Under the pieces are notes generated by a model, which was not told where the DNA came from, searched no databases, and saw only the letters and a list, made by a program, of their open reading frames with translations. 64,000 nt of DNA from positions 1 through 64,000 of the forward strand of contig JAFMCL010000003.1 in assembly GCA_017857815.1 (NCBI GenBank), written 5' to 3'. Positions 54,446-63,026 of the stretch are shown piece by piece. The DNA comes from Flavobacteriaceae bacterium (lineage in GTDB: Bacteria > Bacteroidota > Bacteroidia > Flavobacteriales > Flavobacteriaceae). Positions within the stretch are counted from its first letter, which is position 1. The number at the start of each line of letters is the position of its first letter. The position numbers and the translations under genes are program-made.

Positions 54446-56818
54446 TTAATCTGACATGCTACTAGGAAGAGTTTCTGGATTCACCGCCCAATCTAAATTT
54501 GGGCTTTCATCTAAAACATATTCTAGTTTTCCTCCATTAATTAGAACATCGTGATAAAACCAAGATTGGTTTAAAGGCACTCCATTAAGTTTCACACTTT
54601 GAATGTACTTATTTTTTAAATTGTTATTCTGAGTTGTAATCGTAAAACTCTTTCCTGAGTAATAATCTGAATCTAAATGAATCTTAATTTCATCAAAAAT
54701 CGGACTTGATATATCATAAGCTGGCTTTTGATTTGTCCCTCCTTTCATTTCAAACAAACCAATTTTCATCAATACTGAAAGAGCTCCCATTAACCCTTGA
54801 TCCTCGTCACCGCTGTAACCTTTTTGTGGCGTGTTGTCGCTGTATACAACCTCTAATACATCACGCACCCATTTCTGAGTAAGCCAAGGTTGACCCATAT
54901 AATTAAAAATATAAGCCGTTTGCATAGAAGGCTGATTTCCATAGTTGAGGTAGGCTCTTCTTCTTTGATCGGCTACAAACTTATCGCCACGATAATTGTG
55001 TGTCACAAACTGGTGTTGTTCTGCAATTAGGAAAGATTGATTTAATCTTTTTGCTGCGATTGACTTGCCTCCCATTAGTCTGGCCAAACCGGCCAAATCA
55101 TGCGGGACAAACCAAGTTCCTGAAGCGGCAGTAGCTTCTACAAAACCAGATCCTGGACCACCAAAAGCATCACTTTCATAAACCAAAGGATCAAAAGGTT
55201 CTATCCATGAACCATCGAGCGTTCTTCCTCGCATCCACCCCGTTTTTTTATCGTATATGTTTTTATAATTTTCTGCTCGTTTCATCAACATTGCGTAATC
55301 ATCCTTTTTATTTAATGATTTAGCAAGTTGCGCTAAAGTCCAGTCTTGATAAGCATATTCCATTGTAGTTCCTGGGCCACACTGATGAAGACCGTATTTT
55401 TTATCTGACAGAGGAAAGGGAACATAACCTCGATCTATATAATATTCAATTCCTCCTCCAATGTTAGTGTAGTGCTCATAGCCAACTTTACTCATCATTC
55501 CACCGGGCATAGCATTTTTAAGCATTCCTTCATAAGCTTTATTAATGTCAAAACCACGGATTCCTTTCATATAGGCACTAACAATGAAAGGCGTAGAAGA
55601 AGCGCCTGTCATTACATAGGTATAATTCCCTCCTGAGGGGCCTCTGGGTATTAGACCACCATCATCATACATCAACAACATCGAGTTTACAAACTCCTCA
55701 GAAATTTTAGGGTAAACCAAATGCCAAAGTGTATTCAGTGTCCATTGTGCTCCCCAAAAAGAATCTGAATTATAGTGATTGAATTTAGGCTTCCCGTCAG
55801 TCCCAATTGGTATTTGACGTATTTTTTGCTTTTCTCCAGTCATGTCACTATATTTCCCATTGACGTCACTGATGATTCTTCTTCCTTGAAGAGCATGCCA
55901 TAAATCTGTGTAAAAACGTACTTGCTGATCTTTTGTATTTCCTTTGATTTCGATCCTACTTAAGTGATCGTTCCACTGCTTTTTAGAATCAGAAACAACT
56001 GCATCAAAATCCCAATGCTCCAATTCTGTAGTCAGGTTTAATTCGGCTTGATTCATACTTACATAGGAAATACCAACTTTCATCAATAGCTGCTCTCCTT
56101 CCTTACTTTTAAAAACAGGATAAACCCCTCCATTAGTTCCTTCGAACTTATTGACTTTGCCAGTCAACTCACCATCTTTCCAAGCATTAAGCGTTTCGAA
56201 TGATTTGTTAAAATGAATGGCAAAAAACACTTTTGTATCCTTGGGTCTTCTGCTCGTTTTTTCCATCACGGCATAGCCTTTGATTTTAGAATTCGAAACT
56301 TTCTTAGCATAGCCACTTTTGGTGCCCCCTGGGCCTAGTTGAGCTGAAAGATCAATAATGATTGAATTTTGATCCGATGCGGGGAAGGTATAACGATGAA
56401 AACCAACTCTTGTCGTGGAAGTTAATTCTACTTTAATTCCATAATCTTCCAAAACAACAGAATGGTATCCGGGGGTGGCTGTTTCATTATCATGAGAATA
56501 GGCTGAACCATAATTTTTAGGTCCTAAATGTGCTTTGATTTTTCCTGTAGTCGGCATCACAGGAATTCCTGAAAGTTGCCATGCGTGTATATGACTGAAA
56601 AAATTAATGGTCTTTTCGTTGTAACGATAACCTGATTCCCATGCACCAGCTGTTCCCATGTCTGGACTTAGGTTAACCATCCCAAATGGTCGGGAGGCTG
56701 AGGTAAAGAAGAACCACCTTGAATTAGCAGAATCAACAAATGGATTGACCAAATCAACGGGTTGTTGTGAATAAATAACTGTTGTTAGTAATATTAAGAA
56801 GAGTCTTAGTTTTTTCAT
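54446..56818 (-). CDS. GH92-family exo-alpha-mannosidase-like protein, secreted
   Basis: This 790-residue protein has a Sec signal (to about residue 18, VIYSQQP) and the GH92 architecture: an N-terminal beta-sandwich (DLVNPFVDSANSRWFFFTSASRPFGMVNLSPD to about residue 270) and a C-terminal (alpha/alpha)6 barrel (SFWGAQWTLNTLWHLVYP; YDDGGLIPRGPSGGNYTYVMTG; SGDEDQGLMGALSVLMKIGLFEM). GH92 enzymes are calcium-dependent inverting alpha-mannosidases. The late SGDEDQG segment departs from the common GNDD-GQ version, so a different specificity is possible. In a sulfated-glycan operon it may act on side chains or on a non-mannose sugar. Confidence 0.86.
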   Translation of the reverse strand: MKKLRLFLILLTTVIYSQQPVDLVNPFVDSANSRWFFFTSASRPFGMVNLSPDMGTAGAWESGYRYNEKTINFFSHIHAWQLSGIPVMPTTGKIKAHLGPKNYGSAYSHDNETATPGYHSVVLEDYGIKVELTSTTRVGFHRYTFPASDQNSIIIDLSAQLGPGGTKSGYAKKVSNSKIKGYAVMEKTSRRPKDTKVFFAIHFNKSFETLNAWKDGELTGKVNKFEGTNGGVYPVFKSKEGEQLLMKVGISYVSMNQAELNLTTELEHWDFDAVVSDSKKQWNDHLSRIEIKGNTKDQQVRFYTDLWHALQGRRIISDVNGKYSDMTGEKQKIRQIPIGTDGKPKFNHYNSDSFWGAQWTLNTLWHLVYPKISEEFVNSMLLMYDDGGLIPRGPSGGNYTYVMTGASSTPFIVSAYMKGIRGFDINKAYEGMLKNAMPGGMMSKVGYEHYTNIGGGIEYYIDRGYVPFPLSDKKYGLHQCGPGTTMEYAYQDWTLAQLAKSLNKKDDYAMLMKRAENYKNIYDKKTGWMRGRTLDGSWIEPFDPLVYESDAFGGPGSGFVEATAASGTWFVPHDLAGLARLMGGKSIAAKRLNQSFLIAEQHQFVTHNYRGDKFVADQRRRAYLNYGNQPSMQTAYIFNYMGQPWLTQKWVRDVLEVVYSDNTPQKGYSGDEDQGLMGALSVLMKIGLFEMKGGTNQKPAYDISSPIFDEIKIHLDSDYYSGKSFTITTQNNNLKNKYIQSVKLNGVPLNQSWFYHDVLINGGKLEYVLDESPNLDWAVNPETLPSSMSD

Positions 56819-56824
56819 TATTAA

Positions 56825-58042
56825 TTAAATATTTAAGTGTGAATCAGCTAGTGATAATAATTTTTTTTCATTAACCTTTAATCCAAATCCAGGTTTAAAG
56901 TTTACTTCAACCTTTCCTTCAGAATTTAGATAGGTTGCTTTATCGATGACGCAATTAAGAAAAGAATCGTTTTCTTGTGGTTTTTCCATGGCTTCCACCC
57001 ATGAAGCCTCATTCCCCACAGCAAGTTGTTGCCAAAAGGTGCAGGCGGCACCAACCAGACTAGAATCCCCAATCATAATTCCTTTTTTTGAAGCCCTAAC
57101 TATGGAAGACAATTTGTTGATTTCAAGAAAAGTCCCCATGGTATTGGGATGAAAATTAAAATAATCACCCATTTTACTGTCAAAGAATTCGATGCTCTTC
57201 TTTGCTGGACGCATAATGTGATCAGGTATAATTGAAAGTTCTCCTACTTTACTTTGTATATAAATAAATTCCTCTTTAGATAAAGAAGAAGGATCTTCGA
57301 TAGCATTCATCCCAGCCTTGTTCAACTCAATCAAAACATTGGCAAGTTGGTCTAAATCTTTAATGTATTTGTACCCTCGGTTAGGATCTCCCACGATGAA
57401 TGAATCAGGACCTAAAAAAGCTCTCAAGGCACTTATGTTTTTCTTATCAGTTTCAAAATCTCCAAACATCTTTACTTTTACATAACGGTGCATGTTTTGA
57501 ACTTTGGCTATTTTTGCTTGAATGACCACCGCTTCGGCATTTTTTTCTAGTATGCAGAAAATAGCAGGAATGGGTTGATCGCCCTGAAGTCCCCACATTT
57601 TAATCGTAGGTTTATTTGCGATTTTCCCCATTAAGTCATAAAGCGCCATAAGGACTCCCTCACTAATCACAGCAGACCATTTCTTGTCAAAAAAACAATT
57701 TCGTCCTTTTTCAATGGCAGCATTTAAATCCATGCCTTTAATCCCACTGAATTCAGCAGCCCAATTGTTTAAATCAAAGTCTGGATTATTACTTGAAACT
57801 TTTGTTTCTCCCCAACCCGTATGTCCACCAGCTTTTATGCTGAGCATTACATGTTGTCGGTTTTTCCATACGCCATAACTAAAATGTCTTTCTTTTTTGA
57901 CATTGATTAAATACAAATCAATTGCTTCAATTTTTACTTTTGATGCTTCTAAATTTGAGCAATTTGAAAAAAATGAAGGGACTAATAGTAAGGGTAAAAT
58001 ACCACTAGACTTTTTAAGAAAGTGCCTTCTAGAATTATTCAT
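56825..58042 (-). CDS. Enolase-superfamily (mandelate racemase-like) protein with Tat lipoprotein signal
   Basis: This 405-residue protein of the mandelate racemase/muconate lactonising group has a KxK pair at Lys189/Lys191, metal ligands Asp219, Glu249 and Asp274, and His298 in a position suiting the MR-subgroup His. All point to abstraction of a proton next to a carboxylate, as in acid-sugar dehydratases and epimerases. Unusually for the family it begins with a twin-arginine signal (NSRRHFLKK) and a lipobox ending at Cys28 (FFSNC), so it should work outside the cytoplasm. Next to sulfatases, a uronate epimerase or dehydratase acting on the oligosaccharide is an attractive idea. It is the second gene of the sulfatase operon. 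Confidence 0.83.
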   Translation of the reverse strand: MNNSRRHFLKKSSGILPLLLVPSFFSNCSNLEASKVKIEAIDLYLINVKKERHFSYGVWKNRQHVMLSIKAGGHTGWGETKVSSNNPDFDLNNWAAEFSGIKGMDLNAAIEKGRNCFFDKKWSAVISEGVLMALYDLMGKIANKPTIKMWGLQGDQPIPAIFCILEKNAEAVVIQAKIAKVQNMHRYVKVKMFGDFETDKKNISALRAFLGPDSFIVGDPNRGYKYIKDLDQLANVLIELNKAGMNAIEDPSSLSKEEFIYIQSKVGELSIIPDHIMRPAKKSIEFFDSKMGDYFNFHPNTMGTFLEINKLSSIVRASKKGIMIGDSSLVGAACTFWQQLAVGNEASWVEAMEKPQENDSFLNCVIDKATYLNSEGKVEVNFKPGFGLKVNEKKLLSLADSHLNI

Positions 58043-58047
58043 AAAGT

Positions 58048-59463
58048 CTATTTCTTTGAGTTTTGAATGATTTCAGCATTGGCATCATATAAAAAACTTA
58101 TTAATTCTTTGTCTAATTCTTGAACCATCTCGGGGAGCTTATTAGACAGGTCATTCTTTTCTTCAATATCTTTTGAAAGGTCAAACAACTCATACATTTT
58201 CTCGTCCCAGTGTTTTACTAGTTTGAAATTTCCAGAGCGAATAGCAGACTTAGGTTTTCTATTGGCAGCTTGATGGAATATCAAATAAGGACTGTTTCTT
58301 TTTACTTTACCCTTGCCATTATTGTGGAGAATTTCTTTAATACTTCCCCCATCAATTTTTTCTGGTAGTACGCCATTAAATCCAGAAAGATCTGCAAGCG
58401 TTGGCAATATGTCGAGGCCTGTGATCGGTACGTCAGAAAACGAACCTTTATTAACTCCTGGGCCGACCACAACAAAAGGAACCCTAATTCCTCCCTCGTA
58501 CATGGAGCCTTTGCCCCCTCTCAAAGGAAAGTTCCTTGGGGTGATTTGTTTCTTTCCAATAGGAATTGAAGACCGACCTCCATTGTCTGAGAGGAAAATG
58601 ATATAAGTATTATCTAAAATCCCGAGTGCATCTACCTTGTCTAAAATCATTCCTATTCCCTCATCCATGTCCTCAGTCATGGCAGCAAATTCAGGGACAA
58701 AATGTTTCTCTCCCTTTTTTAAATTATTGTATTTATCTATTGATTTTTTGGAGTGGGTTATGGCAAGATGAACGGCATAATGAGAAATCTGTATGAAAAA
58801 AGGCTTGTTGTTTTTAGTTTGTTCCTCAATAAAATCATTGGACCTAGTGGTCAAATCAAAAATCAATTTTGGGTCATCATAAATCGCGGGCCATTCTTTA
58901 CCCATTGCAAAAGGAATCTCTTGATTCCCAATTTCAATAATACTCTTTCCTCCACCAGTATTGTTACCTGTCAATCCATCGCTAAAATCGTACCCCATTT
59001 CTTCGGGTGTATATTGATCATATCGGGCATCCCATTTTCCGAAATGTGCGGTAACATAATTTTCATCCGCCAATTTTAAAATCTTAGGGATGGTCATTTC
59101 TTTCCGAAAGACTTTTGTCCAATTGTCACGATCCTTTTGATATTCGTGTTTGGCTGGCGTTAGTCCTGTTAAGATACTTTTTCTAGTAGGTGAGCAATAA
59201 GGTGCCGGAGCATAACCATTCGTCAATCGCATTCCCATGCTGGCCAATCTTTCCATGTTTGGTGTTTCATAGAAATCACTTTTTGAACGATTATCTTTGG
59301 GGTCAGCTAAAAAAGAAGTTCCCACCCAACTCTGATCATCAGTTAGTATAACAATAAAATTTGGTCGTTTTTGTTTTTGAGTAAATCCTTTGAAAAAACA
59401 AACGAAGGCGATTAGAAAAAATATTTTTTTCCAAATGTGGATCTTGATGAAATTTGGTATCAT
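58048..59463 (-). CDS. S1-family sulfatase, first gene of the sulfatase operon, secreted
   Basis: This sulfatase of about 470 residues has a Sec signal (IWKKIFFLIAFVCFFKGFTQ). I choose the ATG at 59461-59463; 59485-59487 is also possible. The in-frame ATG at 59547 is not used, because the promoter -7 element and operator lie at 59534-59560. The formylglycine motif is YCSPTR (Cys90 from this start). Metal ligands lie in VILTDDQSWVG and FLSDNGGRSS. The long loop FLADPKDNRSKSDFYETPNMERL after the first metal site recalls marine S1 enzymes with arylsulfatase ancestry. It leads some fifteen genes spaced by 20 bp or less. Confidence 0.88.
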   Translation of the reverse strand: MIPNFIKIHIWKKIFFLIAFVCFFKGFTQKQKRPNFIVILTDDQSWVGTSFLADPKDNRSKSDFYETPNMERLASMGMRLTNGYAPAPYCSPTRKSILTGLTPAKHEYQKDRDNWTKVFRKEMTIPKILKLADENYVTAHFGKWDARYDQYTPEEMGYDFSDGLTGNNTGGGKSIIEIGNQEIPFAMGKEWPAIYDDPKLIFDLTTRSNDFIEEQTKNNKPFFIQISHYAVHLAITHSKKSIDKYNNLKKGEKHFVPEFAAMTEDMDEGIGMILDKVDALGILDNTYIIFLSDNGGRSSIPIGKKQITPRNFPLRGGKGSMYEGGIRVPFVVVGPGVNKGSFSDVPITGLDILPTLADLSGFNGVLPEKIDGGSIKEILHNNGKGKVKRNSPYLIFHQAANRKPKSAIRSGNFKLVKHWDEKMYELFDLSKDIEEKNDLSNKLPEMVQELDKELISFLYDANAEIIQNSKK

Positions 59464-59533
59464 TAAATAAAATTTAAATTTTGACATATGGCATAACAAA
59501 TGGTTTAATTGTAAAACGAAACATATTAAATTC

Positions 59534-59560
59534 GTGCACGCGCACAATTGTTCAAAAATA
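59534..59560 (-). promoter_or_regulatory. Sulfatase-operon promoter -7 element with LacI-type operator
   Basis: On the minus strand TATTTTTG (59560-59553) is a perfect TAnnTTTG -7 element. Seven bases later the palindrome GTGCGCGTGCAC (59545-59534) covers the expected transcription start. The -33 region is only T-rich, with no TTG at 19-20. The same palindrome pattern stands at three other promoters here. Confidence 0.65.
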
Positions 59561-59602
59561 ACACATTTAATTTGGGATTAAAAAGTAAATTGTATATTAA
59601 AA

Positions 59603-61153
59603 TTAATTCCAATTATTTTTAATGATTTCTAAAAGTTCAGCAGGGTCTTTTTGAGAATCTCCCGTTTGAAATCGCAACAAAGTTAATTCTGATTTAAGGG
59701 CGGAAATCACAGTACGGTTTTTAAAATTACTATACTCATTCTTTAACTCTTTTGGATCTTTCTTTAAATCATAAAACTCCCATTTGGGAGGCGTTGTTTC
59801 ATTCGTATAAGCACCATTATATCCCAAAGAATGTCCATAATAAAAAATCAACTTGTATCGTTCATTACGGATTCCAAAATGAGCTGGCCGATCCAGGGAG
59901 TGTGCATAATATCTATAGTACATGCTTTTTCTCCAATCCTTTGGACTTTTCTTAATTAAGTTTTTACGAAAACTTTTTCCTTGAAAGTCAGAAGGCGTTG
60001 GCAAACCTGCATAATCTAAAATCAATGAAGAAAAATCAACATTTAAAACAATATCGTCCAACTTTTTATTGGCTGGAATTTCTTTGGGATATCTAATTAC
60101 AAATGGCATTCTGAGGGATTCTTCAAGAAACATGCGTTTGTCAAAGAAACCATGTTCGCCCAAAAAGTAACCCTGATCAGATGTGTAAATCACTACGGTA
60201 TTTTCTGCCAATCCGTTTTCGTCCAAATAATCTAACACCCTACCGATATTATCGTCAATGGCTGCTGCACATTTTAAGAAATCTTTCACCAATTTTTGGT
60301 AGGTTTTCTTTCTTAATTCTATGGCGCCTAAACCATTTACATCGAAAGGAAGTCCAGGATAGTTCCACGCTTTGGTGTTGTTAACAGAAGCTTTTTCCCA
60401 ACGACCGGCAAGCGTTTCAAGTACCTGTCCTTTAAAAGCCCTCCCTGATTCTTGGGGGCCAAACTCAAGTAGTGAACCAGGTTCTGGTATGCTCATGTCA
60501 TTAAAAAGCTCTTTGTATCGATCGGGATAATCAAAGGGTTCGTGAGTTGCCTTAAAATGAGTCATCAACATAAAAGGTTGGGTTTTATCTCTTTTATTCA
60601 ACCACTCAAGAGAAGCATCAGTGATAACGTCTGTTGAAAACCCTTCGGAAACCGAGCCTCCTTTTTTCCCATCTTCCCAGTTTTCTGCTGTTTTCAATAT
60701 TGGATCTTTGTATTTTCCCTGTCCAGGTAGGACTTTAAAATAATCAAAGCCAGAGGGTTTTGACTTTAGATGCCACTTCCCTATTATTGCAGTTTGATAG
60801 CCAGAGTTGCTCAATATTTTTGCCACATTATTTCGATTGGGATCAAGTTTATCGCTCAAGGTATATACCTGATTTTGGTGACTATACTGACCGGTTAGTA
60901 TTGTGGCTCTGCTGGGAACACAAATGGAATTCGTACAGAAAGCATTTTCAAGCAATACGCCTTCATTCGCCAATCTCTTTATGTTTTTATTAATCACATA
61001 ATCCTGAAGCACACCACCATAAAGCCCCCAAGCTTGACTTGTGTGATCATCGGCCATGATAAAAACAATGTTGGGGCGAACACTTTTATTAGCATTCTGA
61101 CCAAAAGTAAAAGTGACGATAAAAAGTAATATTGTAAGGGTAACTGATCTCAT
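59603..61153 (-). CDS. S1-family sulfatase (S1_11-like), secreted
   Basis: This 516-residue sulfatase has a Sec signal (to about residue 19, FTFGQ). The active-site motif is ICVPSR with Cys78. Metal ligands lie in FIMADDHTSQAWG (31-43) and YTSDQGYFLGEHGFFDKR. The MADDHTSQ opening and the LGEHGFFDKRMFLEESLRMPF segment fit the subfamily that includes N-acetylglucosamine-6-sulfatases (S1_11), in my recollection. It follows the small membrane-protein gene by 33 bp, and this pair appears to be transcribed from the divergent region near 61560, separately from the operon that starts at 59463. Confidence 0.9.
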   Translation of the reverse strand: MRSVTLTILLFIVTFTFGQNANKSVRPNIVFIMADDHTSQAWGLYGGVLQDYVINKNIKRLANEGVLLENAFCTNSICVPSRATILTGQYSHQNQVYTLSDKLDPNRNNVAKILSNSGYQTAIIGKWHLKSKPSGFDYFKVLPGQGKYKDPILKTAENWEDGKKGGSVSEGFSTDVITDASLEWLNKRDKTQPFMLMTHFKATHEPFDYPDRYKELFNDMSIPEPGSLLEFGPQESGRAFKGQVLETLAGRWEKASVNNTKAWNYPGLPFDVNGLGAIELRKKTYQKLVKDFLKCAAAIDDNIGRVLDYLDENGLAENTVVIYTSDQGYFLGEHGFFDKRMFLEESLRMPFVIRYPKEIPANKKLDDIVLNVDFSSLILDYAGLPTPSDFQGKSFRKNLIKKSPKDWRKSMYYRYYAHSLDRPAHFGIRNERYKLIFYYGHSLGYNGAYTNETTPPKWEFYDLKKDPKELKNEYSNFKNRTVISALKSELTLLRFQTGDSQKDPAELLEIIKNNWN

Positions 61154-61186
61154 TTAAATGTTATTCTTTAAAATTAAATTTATAAA

Positions 61187-61552
61187 CTATTTTTTTAGTC
61201 TTTTAATTTCGAGGTATAAAACTAAGGGGGTGATCCAATTTCCAGCACGCTCAAAAAACTCTAAAAATGATTCCCCATAAATTGGTCTCATTGCGGCAGT
61301 CAAGAACCCCCAAAAAGTACACCACAACAGAACAATGGGGATTGGAAAAAAAACAACTGTCAAACCCAAAGAAATATCAAGTACCCCAATCATTTTCATT
61401 ATAAAATAGGCTTCGGTCTCATTTTGAGTAATAAAAGAAAGGTATTCAACCCATTCTTCTTTCCCCAAATAAGCAATTATTCCATGAGAAATAAAAATTG
61501 AAGCTACCGCAAAACGAATCAGATACTGAATTATGCTATTTTTTTTATTCAT
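61187..61552 (-). CDS. Small DoxX-like membrane protein
   Basis: This 121-residue protein has four hydrophobic segments. YLIRFAVASIFISHGIIAYLGKEEW and MKMIGVLDISLGLTVVFFPIPIVLLWCTFWGFLTAAMRPIYGE recall the DoxX superfamily, with a Gly-x-x-Asp in the second helix. It is placed as the first gene before a sulfatase gene and divergent from the double-DUF1080 gene. A link to sulfur or redox handling is sometimes suggested for DoxX proteins but is not demonstrated by this sequence. It is only distantly similar to the DoxX protein at 2767-3189. Confidence 0.7.
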   Translation of the reverse strand: MNKKNSIIQYLIRFAVASIFISHGIIAYLGKEEWVEYLSFITQNETEAYFIMKMIGVLDISLGLTVVFFPIPIVLLWCTFWGFLTAAMRPIYGESFLEFFERAGNWITPLVLYLEIKRLKK

Positions 61553-61566
61553 TTCACTTATATGTG

Positions 61567-61610
61567 TTGTTAGATTAACAAAAATGATTAATTTTATCGT
61601 GTGCGTGCAC
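61567..61610 (+). promoter_or_regulatory. Promoter with LacI-type operator for the double-DUF1080 gene
   Basis: TTG at 61567-61569, a 19-bp spacer and TAATTTTA at 61589-61596 (one mismatch to TAnnTTTG) form a Bacteroidota promoter. The palindrome GTGTGCGTGCAC at 61599-61610 follows after two bases, on the expected start of transcription. The start codon of the gene is therefore the ATG at 61644, not an in-frame ATG at 61533 further upstream. Confidence 0.65.
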
Positions 61611-61643
61611 TATAAAAATCATTCAAAACTAAATAAAAACCAA

Positions 61644-63026
61644 ATGGTATTCAAAAATATTTTTCTTAAAACGCTTTTAACAACAACCTTAAGTGTTTTC
61701 TTTTGTATTTCATCAATTGCTCAAACAAATTGGATCTCCCTCTTTAATGGAAAAAACTTAAAAGGATGGGAAATTAAACAAGGTTCCGCAAATTTTGAGG
61801 TAATTAATAATACGATTGTTGCTACTACCTTATTGAAATCAAAAAGCACCTATTTAGCAACTAAAAAACAATATGGAGATTTCATTTTTGAGGCAGAGAT
61901 GTATGCTACTCCAGGATTAAACTCTGGCATACAATTTAGAAGTCATGATGGAGAAAAAGGTGTTTATGGTTATCAGTGTGAATTTGACACCGATCCAGTT
62001 CGCGCCTGGTCAGGAGGGATTTATGACCAATCTAGAAGAGGTTGGATTTATCCATTAACAGAAAACAGAAAAGGAAGTGCTGCTTTTAAAAATGGGCATT
62101 GGAATAAGATCAGAATAGAAGCTGTAGGCAACAAAATACAAACATTTATTAACGGTGTTCAGTGTGCCAACCTTATTGATGATATGGATGTTGACGGTTT
62201 TATTGCACTCCAATTACACTCCATTAGTTCAGCGGATCAAGTCGGGAAAAAAGTGAAGTGGAGAAACATTAGAATCGCTACTGAAGATGTTAAAAAACAT
62301 CAAACACCAACACAGGTGAATGCCAACGAGATCAGTTATTTAAAAAACACCCTTACCGAAGATCAAGTTAGAAAAGGATGGAGATTACTTTGGGATGGAA
62401 AAACCAGTAATGGTTGGAAAAGTGCTAAAAAAGCTGGTTTTCCAGAAAATGGTTGGGTCATGGAAGACGGAATCTTGACCGTACTTGAATCAGGAGGTGG
62501 CGAAGCTAGAAATGGGGGCGACATTGTTACCGTAGACAAATTTAGCAACTTTGAGCTGGAAGTTGATTTTATGTTTACACCTGGTGCGAATAGTGGAATT
62601 AAATATTTTGTTGACACTTCGCTCAATCAAGGAGTGGGCTCATCAATAGGTTGTGAGTTTCAAATTTTGGATGACAACCTTCATCCTGATGCAAAAAAGG
62701 GAATAAAATCAAATCGAACTTTGGGTTCATTATACGACCTTATTAGATCCGAAAGCCTTCAAGAACCACGTGATCAAAGAAGAGGCGTGAAACCAAATGG
62801 ATGGAACAGGGCAAAAGTGGTTGTAAACGGAGGAAAAGTAGAACACTGGCTTAACAATATGAAAATTGTTGAGTATGATCGTTATTCTCAAATGTTTAAA
62901 TACTTAGTATATTATAGCAAATATTCCAAATATGAAAACTTTGGAAGGGCAACTGAAGGTCGTATTCTCCTTCAAGATCATGGGAATACCGTATCTTTTA
63001 AAAATATAAAAATTCGTGAATTTTAA
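61644..63026 (+). CDS. Double DUF1080 (3-keto-disaccharide hydrolase-like) protein, secreted
   Basis: This 460-residue protein has a Sec signal (VFKNIFLKTLLTTTLSVFFCISSIAQ). The first DUF1080 domain (about 28-215: NWISLFNGKNLKGWEIKQG, LNSGIQFRSHDG, WNKIRIEAVG, VKWRNIRIA) closely resembles the single-domain protein at 25387-26106. The second (about 240-460: GWRLLWDGKTSNGWKSA, NSGIKYFVDTS, CEFQILDDNLHPDA, VEHWLNNMKIVEYDR) belongs to the type with an EFQILDD-like acidic segment, as in 4553-5311. Two different DUF1080 types in one chain suggest either processing of two linkages or one binding and one catalytic module. A sulfatase gene overlaps its end by 11 bp. Confidence 0.85.
   Translation: MVFKNIFLKTLLTTTLSVFFCISSIAQTNWISLFNGKNLKGWEIKQGSANFEVINNTIVATTLLKSKSTYLATKKQYGDFIFEAEMYATPGLNSGIQFRSHDGEKGVYGYQCEFDTDPVRAWSGGIYDQSRRGWIYPLTENRKGSAAFKNGHWNKIRIEAVGNKIQTFINGVQCANLIDDMDVDGFIALQLHSISSADQVGKKVKWRNIRIATEDVKKHQTPTQVNANEISYLKNTLTEDQVRKGWRLLWDGKTSNGWKSAKKAGFPENGWVMEDGILTVLESGGGEARNGGDIVTVDKFSNFELEVDFMFTPGANSGIKYFVDTSLNQGVGSSIGCEFQILDDNLHPDAKKGIKSNRTLGSLYDLIRSESLQEPRDQRRGVKPNGWNRAKVVVNGGKVEHWLNNMKIVEYDRYSQMFKYLVYYSKYSKYENFGRATEGRILLQDHGNTVSFKNIKIREF

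Noticed and set aside
59464-59547. Upstream in-frame start for the first sulfatase of the operon
   Set aside because: The candidate operator and transcription start (59534-59560) overlap it, and the extra residues do not look like a signal peptide. The start at 59463 (or 59487) gives a normal one.
61533-61643. Upstream in-frame start for the double-DUF1080 protein
   Set aside because: It would place the promoter and operator inside the coding sequence. The ATG at 61644 gives a normal signal peptide.
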